The notes beneath the pieces were generated by a model, which did no database searches, was not told the origin of the DNA, and saw only the letters and a program-made list of their open reading frames with translations. This document shows, in pieces, positions 46,413 through 57,071 of a DNA stretch of 64,000 nt; position 1 is the stretch's first letter; each line of letters opens with the position of its first letter. Source of the DNA: Triticum aestivum (lineage: Eukaryota > Streptophyta > Magnoliopsida > Poales > Poaceae). The translations under genes and the position numbers were made by a program. The DNA lies in the NCBI RefSeq assembly GCF_018294505.1, contig NC_057796.1, positions 267,799,518 through 267,863,517 on the forward strand. The letters run 5' to 3'.

Positions 46413-49400
46413 GTGGTCAAGCATAATCCAAAGTCTGCTAAGGTGAACATGATGAATGCAGCTCAAGCGGAGGAATCTACTGATGTGATAATGGGTAATC
46501 TCTCAGTTAATGATATTCCTGCAAAAGTTCTTTTTGATACTGGTGCATCGCTTTGTTTCATGTCAAGACCGTTTTTGCCAAGCATGAATTCACTTGTTCT
46601 CATCTGAGTAAACCCATGGATGTCGTTTCTCCGGGTAAACGTTTGAGTTCTAGCATGATGGCTCCCGATGTTTCCATCAAGATGGGCGACTATAGATTTC
46701 AGTCTTCTCCAATTGTCCTTGGTGACTCGGATATTGATCTTATTCTCGGGATGGACTGGCTTTCTAAGCACAAGGCTCAACTTGATTGTGCTGCCAGGGA
46801 AATTCAATTGACACACTCGTCTGAGGATGTGATTATTTTTGCCGCTCGTGATGAAACCATTCGGTTTTTCTCTCTCAATGAGAAGGGCGAATTGGATGCC
46901 ATCTCTCAAATTCCAGTCGTTTGCGAGTATCAAGATGTCTTTCCAGAAGAGCTTCCGGGTATGCCTCCGCACCGGCCAGTTGAGTTCGTTATCGAACTAG
47001 AGCCTGGTACTGTACCCGTTTGCAAGCGTCCATACAAGCTTGGACCAAACGAGCTGAAGGAATTGAAGAAGCAGCTCGATGAACAAGAACGTCTGGGTTT
47101 GATCAGACCGAGTTCTTCTCCATGGGGTTGTGGTGTTCTTTTTGTCAAGAAGAAGGATGGCACGGACCGACTTTGTGTCGACTACCGTCCATTGAACAAG
47201 AAGACAATCAAGAACAAGTATCCACTTCCCAACATCAATGAGCTATTCGAGCAACTCAAAGGTGCTAAAGTATTCTCGAAGCTTGACCTTCGTATGGGTT
47301 ATCATCAGATTCGCATTCGTGAAGAAGATATTCCCAAGACAGCATTCAGAACAAGCTTTGGTTCTTATGAATATACTGTCGTGTCTTTCGGCCTTGTCAA
47401 TGCTCCTCCGGTGTTCTCTCGGATGATGAATTTCATCTTCAACCCCTATACCAATGAATTCGTTCTGGTGTATCTCGATGATATCTTGGTCTTCTCCAAG
47501 AATAAGCAGGATCATGCCAAACATTTGCGATTGGTGCTCGACAAGCTCAGAGAGTATCAATTCTATGCGAAGTTCTCCAAATGTGAGTTTTGGCTCGATG
47601 AAGTTCTTTTCCTTGGTCACATCATCTCCGCCAAAGGCATCGCTGTTAACCCCGAGAAGGTGTCCGCAGTTCTGGATTGGGAACCTCCTCAAAATGTCAA
47701 GCAGCTCCGCAGTTTCCTGGGTCTTGCAAGTTATTGCCGAAGATTCGTTGAGAATTTTTCCAAGATTGCAAAGCCTCTTTCCAACCTCCTACAGAAGCAT
47801 GTGAAATATGTCTGGTCTCCTGAGTGTGAAGTTGCTTTCAACACTCTCAAACAGAAACTAGTCACAGCTCCTGTCTTGACTCCTCCTGATGAATCCAAGC
47901 CGTATGAAGTTTTCTGTGATGCTTCTCTCCAAGGTCTCGGTGCTGTGTTAATGCAAGAGAAGAAAGTTGTGGCCTATACCTCTCGGCAGTTGAAGCCCAA
48001 CGAGAAGAACTACCCCACTCACGATCTTGAGTTGGCGGCAGTTGTCCATGCATTGGTTACGTGGAGACATCTCTTGTTGGGAAGACAAGTGGACATTTTC
48101 ACTGATCACAAGAGTCTCAAGTATATCTTCACTCAGCCCAACCTCAATCTCAGGCAGACTCGATGGGTCGAAATGATTCAAGAGTACAATCCGAGTATTG
48201 AATATACTCCAGGCAAGGCTAATGTCATTGCAGATGCTTTAAGCAGGAAAGCTTATTGCAACAGCTTAATTCTCAAGCCTTTCCAACCGGATCTTTGTGA
48301 AGCTTTCCGCAAGCTGAATCTCCAAGTTGTTCCTCAAGGCGTTCTTGCCAACCTCATAGTATCTCCTACTTTGGAAGATCAAATTCGTGAGGCACAACTC
48401 CTTGATGCCATGGTGAAGAAGGTGAAACGTGGTATCGACAAGGGTCTTTCCAAATACAAGTGCTATCGCATTGATGACAGAGACACTTTGTTCTTCGAGG
48501 ACCGGATTGTGGTTCCGAAAGGTGATCTAAGGAAAGTCATAATGAACGAGGCGCACAATTCTCTCCTTTCCATTCATCCTGGAAGTACGAAGATGTATCA
48601 TGACCTCAAGCAGTCGTATTGGTGGACTCGAATGAAGCGAGAAATTGCTCAATTCGTGAATGAATGTGATGTCTGCCGAAGAGTGAAAGCAGAACACCAA
48701 CGACCAGCTGGTCTCCTCCAACCTCTTGCTATTCCGGAATGGAAGTTTGATCATATCGAAATGGACTTCGTGACTGGGTTTCCAAAGTCCAAGCGCGGAA
48801 ATGACGCTATCTTCGTTGTCATTGACAAGCTCTCTAAAGTGGCTCATTTCCTTCCTATCAAAGAATCCATCACAGCAGCTCAGCTGGCAGAGCTCTACAC
48901 CTCCAGAATTGTCTCCTTGCACGGCATTCCACAATTGATTTCTTCGGATCGTGGAAGCATCTTCACCTCTAAGTTCTGGGATTCCTTCCAGAAGGCCATG
49001 GGCACAAACATTCGCTTCAGCACAGCTTTCCATCCTCAAACTAGTGGCCAAGTCGAGCGAGTCAATCAAATTCTTGAAGATATGCTCAGGGCTTGTGTCA
49101 TTTCCTTTGGCATGAAATGGGAAGATTGTCTTCCTTATGCTGAATTCTCCTACAACAACAGCTTCCAAGCGAGTTCGGGCAAGGCCCCATTCGAGATTCT
49201 ATATGGCAGAAAGTGCCGTACTCCTCTCAATTGGTCAGAGACTGGTGAACGCCAACTTCTTGGCAATGACTTAATCACTGAAGCTGAAGAAATGTGTAAA
49301 GTCGTCCGTGATAATCTCAAAGCCGCGCAATCGCGCCAGAAGAGCTACTATGATAGTAAGCATCGTGATTTGGCTTTCGAGATCGGAGACCATGTCTACC

Positions 49401-49804
49401 TCCGCGTCTCTCCAATGAAAGGCACTCGTCGTTTCGGTATCAAAGGGAAGCTTGCCCCTAGATACGTGGGTCCTTTCAAGATCATTGACAAAAGAGGCGA
49501 CCTCGCCTATCAACTTGAACTTCCTTCCAACTTCGCGAACGTGCACGATGTGTTCCACGTGTCACAGCTCCGCAAGTGCTTCAAGACGCCTGAGCGCACT
49601 ATCAACTTCGAAGAGATTGACCTTCAAGAAGATTTGTCTTATCATGAGCACCCCGTTGCTATTCTTGAAGAAACTGAGCGCAAGACTCGCAACAAGTCTA
49701 TCAAATTCCTGAAAGTGAAGTGGTCGCACCATTCCGACCGGGAAGCCACCTGGGAACGCGAGGACCATCTCCGTTCCGAATATCCGGAGTTCTTTCAGTC
49801 CTAG
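46413..49804 (+). pseudogene. D protease-RT-RNase H-integrase-chromodomain, one frameshift
   Basis: The aspartic protease has its active site DTGAS at 46536-46550. A one-base loss in a T run (46572-46576) then shifts the frame. From 46553 the reading is open to 49804 (1083 residues). RT has YLDD at 47471-47482. RNase H has [13 protein letters not shown] and TDHKSLKYI. Integrase has an H-H-C-C zinc site ending NECDVCRR, and catalytic residues Asp (48763), Asp (48947) and Glu (49055) with D-35-E spacing. The C-terminus is a chromodomain (FLKVKWSHH...ATWEREDHL), which in chromoviruses guides integration to marked chromatin. The stop overlaps the hairpin at 49804. Confidence 0.93.
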
Positions 49805-49820
49805 ATCTCGGGACGAGATC
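49804..49820 (+). other. Pre-polypurine-tract hairpin of D
   Basis: GATCTCG-GGA-CGAGATC is a perfect 7-bp stem with a 3-base loop. It starts on the last base of the pol stop and ends 20 bases before the LTR. Confidence 0.7.
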
Positions 49821-49840
49821 CTCTCGTAGTGGTGGAGTGT

Positions 49841-51923
49841 TGTAACACCCCGCATGTAACTTGCCATATTTGTAACTCCGACTCTTGCCATTTCCGGCTA
49901 TGTGATATGTTTTTCCCTCCGTTGTTGGGTTTTGTCTTTCGTTTTGTATTTTGTCATGTCATGCATTTTCATATCATTTCATCATGTGCATTGCATTCGC
50001 ATACGTGTTCGTCTCATGCATCCGAGCATTTTCCCCGTTGTCCGTTTTCCAATCCGGCGCTCCTATCTCCTCCGGTGCACCCTTCTAGTTTTCTTTCGTG
50101 TGCGTGTGTCAAACTTTCTCGGAATGGACCGAGGCTTGTTAAGTGGTCTTAATATACCGCCCGGAGTCTACCGGTCAAGTTTCGTTCCATTCGGAGGTCG
50201 TTTGGTACTCCAACGGTTAACCGGGCCTCCGCAAGATCCATTTGAGTATCCAGCAAAAACCCCCTCCAAAACCGCCCAAAGCCCACCAAACTCTCTTCCA
50301 TGCTCTAGGTCGTTCGATCACGATCGTGTGGGCGAAAACCGCACCTCATTTGGAGTCTCCTAGCTCCCTCTACCTATAAATGAGTGGACATCCCGAAAAA
50401 CGAAACTGTAGTCGAAACCCTAATTTCCCCTCTCCGCGGGCGGACGCGTCCAGCCGCCGCCGGACAACGTCCGCCGCACGCCCGGCCAACCGGAGCGCGA
50501 CACGTGTCGCCGTCGCCTCTTCCACCGCGCCGGCCCGCGAGCCCGCCGCGGGCCCGCCGGCCCGTTCCCCGCCGCCGCGCCCGCTCCTCCGCGCCTCCCG
50601 CCGACTCCGCCGCCGCAGCGCGCCGCCGCGCCCGCCCGCCGGCCGGCCAGCCGCCTCCGCCGCCGCGCCGCGGGCCCCGCCGCCGCCCGCCACCGCCGGC
50701 CACCGCCTCCTCCGGCGCCGCCCCGTCGGCGGCCCCTCCTCCGGCCGCCCCCGCCCTCGCCGCCGGCCTCTTCTTCCTCCCGTCGGCGAGCACCACCGCG
50801 CGCCCGCGCCCAGTCGGTCCCGATCCGATCTGGTCAACGGGAGTAGGTTGACCCGAGACCCCCCCTCTTTTTTTCTAAGTCCCTGAAACATTTTAGTATA
50901 TGCTCCTGTTCGAGATGCGATAACTTTGTGCATGTAGCTCCGATTCGCGCGTATAATATGTCAAATTGTTCGTCTCGTGATGCTCTTCATTTTGTTCAAT
51001 TGCACCATTTTCATTAGAGGTCATCTTGATGCCCAAATCTTCGTTGGAAGAGGGCTAGTTGCTGTTAATCTCTGGTTCTTATCAGAACTTGGAGATTTGT
51101 CATTTTTGTATCTTTTATTCTGTGCATCTTTTGAGCATGAGCTCTACATGTGTTTTGAAGTATGCCATGCCATCTTTCCATTGGTATAGTCCATGTATTT
51201 TTGTGATCTTTGTGGTGACTAGCACAAGCATGCAAAGTAGGCCCCGTAATATTTCTGATTTCAGGGACTTAGTGATTTCTCCAAGTCCTTGTCTGCTGTA
51301 ATTTTGTTGCCATGTAAACTAGTTGCTAGAGAGAGATCCATGCATCTTTTGGAGATGTTCAGTAAGGATGTTTTGTAGCTATAGTTGTAATAGATCCATT
51401 CCTGCAATTGTTTGCAATTTTAGAGTACTATAGCATAACTCAATCTTGCTCTACTTTTGCTATAAAATATTTCTGGCAGATTCTTAACATGACATGCATT
51501 TTTGCCAAGCTTATTGTAGTTGATCCACACATGCTATATAATTGTGCTTGCCATGGATAGCTTCTTAAACATGCCATATTGCTGTAGGTATGCTTGGTTT
51601 TTCATGCATTGCTCTGTAGTGAGTGAATCAAGCTCACAAAGAGGCCTACATATTGCTGTAGGTATTCTTAACATGAAAAAGGCTTAGGCGGCAAATAGTA
51701 AAACCAAAGTTGGGCCATGCTGGAGGAGTTTTAATCAAGGTGATGTTTGATGATATTTATGTATTGTGTGAAGTGGCGATTGTAAGCCAACTCTTTATCC
51801 CATTCTTGTTCATTACATGGGATTGTGTGAAGATGACCCTTCTTGCGACAAAACCACTATGCGGTTATGCCTCTAAGTCGTGCCTCGACACGTGGGAGAT
51901 ATAGCCGCATCGTGGGCGTGACA
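49841..51923 (+). repeat. D right LTR (hybrid)
   Basis: It starts TGTAACACCCC after the tract GTGGTGGAG and is 2083 bp long. Positions 49841-51674 do not match the left LTR or solo LTR C. They include a very GC-rich block (50410-50830) that opens spurious Pro/Arg-rich ORFs. The last 249 bp (51675-51923) are identical to the left LTR end, including a 60-bp piece in inverted direction. Confidence 0.8.
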
Positions 51924-53375
51924 GAGGACAAATAAACTTTTGAAATAAGTATATGAGTTCTTTATGACTAATCTGAGTCCATGGAATATACGCACTCTCA
52001 ACCTTCCACAATTTTCTAGCCTCTACGGTACCGCGCATTGCCCTTTCTCACATTGAGAATTGGTGCAAACTTCGCCGGTGCATCCAAACCCCGTGATACG
52101 ATACGCTCTATCACACATAAACCTCCTTATATCTTCCTCAAAACAACCACCATACCTACCTATTATGGCATTTCCATAGCCATTCCGAGATATATTGCCA
52201 TGCAACTTTCCACCGTTCCGTTTATTATGACACGCTCCATCATTGTCATATTGCTTTGCATGATCATGTAGTTGACATCGTATTTGTGGCAAAGCCACCG
52301 TTCACAATTCTTTCATACATGTCACTCATGAGTCATTGCACATCCCGGTACACCGCCGGAGGCATTCATATAGAGTCATATTTTGTTCTAAGAATCGAGT
52401 TGTAATTCTTGAGTTGTAAGTAAATAAAAGTGTGATGATCATCATTATTAGAGCATTGTCCCAGTGAGGAAAGGATGATGGAGACTATGATTCCCCCACA
52501 AGTCGGGATGAGACTCCGGACTAAAAAAAAGAGAGAGGCCATAAAAAAAGAGAGAAAAGGCCAAACAAAAAAATAATGACAGAAAAAGAGAGAAGGGACA
52601 ATGCTACTATCCTTTTACCACACTTGTGCTTCAAAGTAGCACCATGATTTTTATGATAGAGAGTCTCCTATGTTGTCACTTTCCTATACTAGTGGGAATT
52701 TTTCATTATAGAACTTGGCTTGTATATTCCAATGATGGGCTTCCTCAAAATGCCCTAGGTCTTCGTGAGCAAGCAAGTTGGATGCACACCCACTTAGTTT
52801 ATTTTGTTGAGCTTTCACATATTTATAGCTCTAGTGCATCCGTTGCATGGCAATCCCTACTCCTTGCATCGATGGGCATCTCCATAGCTCATTGATTAGC
52901 CGCGTTGATGTGAGACTTTCTCCTTTTTTGTCTTCTCCACATAACCCCTATCATTATATTCTATTCCACCCATAGTGCTATATCCATGGCTCACGCTCAT
53001 GTATTGCGTGAAGGTTGAAAAAGTTTGAGATTACTAAAGTATGAAACAATTGCTTGGCTTGTCATCGGGGTTGTGCATGATGAGAGCATTCTTGTGTGAC
53101 AAAAATGGAGCATGACTAAACTATATGATTTTGTAGGGATGAACTTTCTTTGGCCATGTTATTTTGAGAAGACATGATTGCTTAGTTAGTATGCTTGAAG
53201 TATTATTATTTTTATGTCAATATTAAACTTTTGTCTTGAATCTTATGGATCTGAATATTCTTGCCAGAATAAAGGAGATTACATTGATAAATATGTTAGG
53301 TAGCATTCCACATCAAAAATTCAGTTTTTATCATTTACCTACTCGAGGACGAGCAGGAATTAAGCTTGGGGATGC
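51924..53375 (+). other. B non-coding 3' internal region, right part
   Basis: This continues B after D. It has no gene. A purine tract of AAAAGAGAG words lies at 52520-52600. It ends with the hairpin at 53342 and the tract AAGCTTGGGGATGC. Confidence 0.65.
53342..53353 (+). other. Pre-polypurine-tract hairpin of B
   Basis: CTCG-AGGA-CGAG, ending 22 bases before the 3' LTR, the same layout as in G. Confidence 0.65.
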
Positions 53376-54959
53376 TGATGCGTCTCCAATGTATCTATAA
53401 TTTTTTATTGTTCCATGCTATTATATTATCTGTTTTGGATGTTTATGGGCTTTATTTTACACTTTTATATTATTTTTGGGACTAACCTATTAACCCAGAG
53501 CCCAGTGCCAGTTTCTGTTTTTTCCCTTGTTTCAGTGTTTCGCAGAAAAGGAATATCAAACGGAGTCCAAACGGAATGAAACCTTCGGGAGAGTTATTTT
53601 TGGAACGGAAGCAATCCAGGGGACTTGGAGTGCACGTCAGCGAGTCAACGAGGAGAGCACGAGGCAGGGGGGCGCGCCCACCCCCCTGGGCACGCCCTCC
53701 ACCCTCGTGGGCCCCTCGTGGCTCCCCTGACCGACTTCTTTCGCCTATATATATCAATATACCCTAAAACCATCGGGGAATAGAATAGATCGGGAGTTCC
53801 GCCGCCGCAAGCCTCCGTAGCCACCAAAAACCAATCGGGACCCTGTTCCGGCACCCTCCATGACGAGGAGGGAGTAGTTCACCCTCGGGGCTGAGGGTAT
53901 GTACCAGTAGGTATGTGTTTGATCTCTCTCTCTCTCGTGTTCTTAAGGTGATACGATCTTGATGTATCGCGAGCTTTGCTATTATAGTTGGATCTTATTA
54001 TGTTTCTCCCCCTCTACTCTCTTTTAATGGATTGAGTTTTCCCTTTGAAGTTATCTTATCGGATTGAGTCTTTAAGGATTTGAGAACACTTGATGTATGT
54101 CTTGCACGTGCTTATCTGTGGTGACAATGGGATATCACGTGATTCACTTTATGTATGTTTTGGTGATCAACTTGCGGGTTCCACCCATGAACCTATGCAT
54201 AGGGGTTGGCACACGTTTTCATCTTGACTCTCCGGTAGAAACTTTGGGGCACTCTTTGAAGTACTTTGTGTTGGTTTGAATAGATGAATCTGAGATTGTG
54301 TGATGCATATCGTATAATCATACCCACAGATACTTGAGGTGACATTGGAGTATCTAGGTGACATTAGGGTTTTGGTTGATTTGTGTCTTAAGGTGTTATT
54401 CTAGTACGAACTCTTGAATAGATCGATCCGAAAGAATAACTTTGAGGTGGTTTTGTACCCTACTATAATCTCTTCGTTTGTTCTCCGCTATTGGTGGCTT
54501 TGGAGTGACTCTTTGTTGCATGCATGTTGAGGGATAGTTATATGATCCAGTTATTTTATTATTGTTGAGAGAACTTGCACTAGTGAAAGTATGAACCCTA
54601 GGCCTTGTTTCCTAGCATTGCAATACCGTTTACGCTCACTTTTATTTACCTTGCTGTTTTTATATTTTCAGATTACAAAAACCTATATCTACCATCCATA
54701 TTGCACTTGTATCACCATCTCTTCGCCGAACTAGTGCACCCTATACAATTTACCATTGTATTGGGTGTGTTGGGGACACAAGAGACTCTTTGTTATTTGG
54801 TTGCATGGTTGTTTGAGAGAGACCATCTTCATGCTATGCCTCCCACGGATTGATAAACCTTAGGTCATCCACTTAAGGGAAATTTGCTACTGTCCTACAA
54901 ACCTCTGCACTTGGAGGCCCAACAACGTCTAGAAGAAGATGGTTGCGTAGTAGACATCA
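53376..54959 (+). repeat. 3' LTR of B
   Basis: 1584 bp, TGATGCG to AGACATCA, followed by the target copy GTACC. TATA-like sequence at 53746. Confidence 0.88.
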
Positions 54960-55220
54960 GTACCCTTCCCCGTTTTCCCCTCTTGAGGGAAACGACATGG
55001 GGGAGGGCCCGACTCTTTGGAAAAGTTACCGTTTTTACATTACCTGCTAGATTCCCACGCCCCCACAACCCGCGATAACTACGCGAAGTGGACGTTGGAT
55101 TGACTGGTCATCATGACGAACCATGGTGCGGGCAGCCTTTTTCTGCCACGTGTTTGTGCACTGTTTGGGGGCCTAACCCAACGTGCCCAGCGACACGTAT
55201 GGCTCAGGCCCGGGGGCTTC
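54960..55220 (+). other. A 3' internal end and polypurine tract
   Basis: This continues element A after B. On the minus strand it probably holds the upstream region of the antisense gene. It ends in GGCCCGGGGGCTTC, the likely polypurine tract. Confidence 0.6.
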
Positions 55221-56142
55221 TGTCGGGGAACACAGACGGGGGTATATATTTTCCCCTGACTTGTGCATGGACAGTAAGCCAATAGCCCAAGGACAAGATT
55301 TCAGCACCAAGATCAGACCAAGCAAGAGGGATGAATTCTTTTGAAAATTCCAAGTGCAGATCAAGAACACCAAGATTAGCCAGAGAAGCAAGATATCACT
55401 AAGGGAAACCTCCCTTGCCGGGCAGGCAGGCCTGGCAAGGTTGGGTTTTCCCTAGAAGCAAGCTCCCAGATCGTCCCGGCAGGCCTGTCGGGGCTTCCGA
55501 AGGCAAGCCACTCCACCGCTCCACCTCACAAGTGAGGCAAGTCACATATAAGTCCGGTGTCAAGCCCTAAAGTGACTAAGTGGCTGCTTCTTGCCACATG
55601 GCAGCCACTTCCGACAGCAAACAACCCCATATGACACTCGTCCTGAGACATGTCAAGCAAGCAGGCACAAAGCTGGCAAAGGAGCCCGATAAGGGTTGCC
55701 GGACAAGCTATGATGTGACACTCGATGGTGCATTTAATGCGCTTTGTCAGCCTGCATAGTTAGGTATGATAGCACTGTTTGCTATCTAATCAGTACGTAA
55801 AGTCCGATTTGTCACTGTGACCCCTTTTTGACCTATAAAAGGAGGCCCATGGCAACCGTAGAAAGGATTCGGACCCTCAAACATTCATACGCGCATAGCC
55901 ACTCCCGTCCCGAGGCAACCTTGCCGGGCAAGTGTGCTGCATTCGCCACCATTATCCACCATCAATCCACCAAAGCAGGAGTAGGGTTATACGCCTCACG
56001 GCGGCCTGAACCTGGGTAAAACTGCCCGTGTGATCTCTGTCGCGTTGTGTTACACTTCTCTGCTCTTTGTGTAACATGCCCATCCCCCCGCCGAACCAAA
56101 AGGGGCTCATGGCCCCATAGGTGGCTATGGTTTCCCACGACA
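55221..56142 (+). repeat. 3' LTR of A
   Basis: 922 bp, matching 27397-28320. TATA box TATAAAA at 55834-55840. Followed by CATAG. Confidence 0.9.
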
Positions 56143-56151
56143 CATAGGGTT

Positions 56152-57071
56152 TGATAGAAGCGAAGGTGTCCTGATGTTTCGATGATATTACTATCATTTT
56201 ATGTGTGAGTCAACTTTGACGATCCCACTATGAATGTGCAAAGACGTCGCGCCTTAGCAATCGCTAAACCAACTTCCTAGGAGTTATTGACCACGCCGGA
56301 GCACGATCAACCTGACCATGAGGGTCTATTTCCTGCGAGCAAACAAATAACAAGCAAGAAACTGCGATTTGCAATCTGGATATTGCCAATATAAGATTAT
56401 AACTTTATTGATCAGGATGGGGTACTCTGACGTCTTGGTCTGGTCGTTGAACACAAACGAAGTACGTGAAGTTGCAGCTATGGCAAACTTTTAATCTAAA
56501 CAAAACCCAAAGCCTAAACAGTGCCCTAAGGGCTGTATATATAGAGGAAGAGGGGGGGATTTCATGGCCCTTGGAGGAGTGGTCCGAAACCAACCCTTTC
56601 TCTTGTTTCCCCACACATACGGACTCTAAAAACAGCCTATACTCAAGTATTTCGAAATTACATGGGCCTGGCCGAATAATAAGGCGACACAACACCTATA
56701 ATAGCCTCTGGAAGAAATTTAGGAAGTGGCATCTCGTATATTTCGTCCAAGCCTTCATGCACTCATTATGGTGGCTTCAAAGTCCTGAAATCATCACTCG
56801 AAACTTCATTCTTGTTCCCCTTGCGCATGCCATCATCTCCATGCTTGAACTTGCTCCAAGGTTCATCTTTCTTGTCCAAGCTAGGCCCTTAATTTGTAAG
56901 CAAAACAAATGTATCCAATTTAGGCAACATCATATTCTCATGAACATTAGAATCTTTATCAAGAAACGAAAGTACCTGGTAATTCAATTGGCGTGTGCGA
57001 GCTCTAGTAATTTGTTCCATATGTATAGCAGTAGGGCTGTGGGTGTAACAATGGTATTGATGTCATCATCA
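56152..57071 (-). repeat. 3' LTR of E
   Basis: On the minus strand it starts TGATGATGACATC and ends CGCTTCTATCA, 920 bp. TATATATA at 56543-56536 (-) is a likely TATA box. Confidence 0.65.

Larger units (their letters stand above)
42841..51923 (+). mobile_element. Element D: Gypsy chromovirus with rearranged LTR ends
   Basis: GAGGA flanks both sides (42836-42840 and 51924-51928). The element has a primer-binding site, gag, protease, RT, RNase H, integrase and chromodomain in chromovirus order (Tekay-like). Only two small breaks disrupt the polyprotein. The left terminus, however, is an inverted copy of the right terminus, so the element ends in 183-bp inverted repeats (42841-43023 and 44028-44210, the latter identical to the right end at 51741-51923). 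The right LTR begins separately at 49841. Confidence 0.88.
37863..54959 (+). mobile_element. Element B: non-autonomous Athila-like Gypsy element
   Basis: LTRs begin TGATACG/TGATGCG and end AGACATCA. GTACC flanks both ends (37858-37862 and 54960-54964). The primer-binding site matches tRNA-Asp. The internal region (39509-42840 plus 51924-53375) carries one degenerate ORF that is not gag-pol, then a hairpin module, a long non-coding region and a purine tract. Element D is inserted at 42841. The LTRs differ by only a few bases per hundred, so B is younger than A. Likely a Sabrina/WHAM-type family; RT and integrase would have to come from another element. Confidence 0.88.
27397..56142 (+). mobile_element. 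Element A: Tat-like Gypsy retrotransposon carrying nested insertions
   Basis: The two LTRs start TGTCGGGGAACAC, end CACGACA and are 924 and 922 bp long. The 5' LTR is followed by a primer-binding site and the 3' LTR is preceded by the purine-rich CCCGGGGGCTTC. CATAG flanks both ends (27392-27396 and 56143-56147). Its own sequence is 27397-28686, 33013-37862 and 54960-56142, about 7.3 kb. The rest is solo LTR C and element B. No gag or pol is left; the only gene is an antisense one. LTR differences by eye are near one in ten bases, so A is older than its insertions. Confidence 0.88.

Noticed and set aside
50370..50933. Long GC-rich ORFs on both strands
   Set aside because: Same cause, within the D right LTR. 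All frames are open at once and rich in Pro, Arg and Ala.
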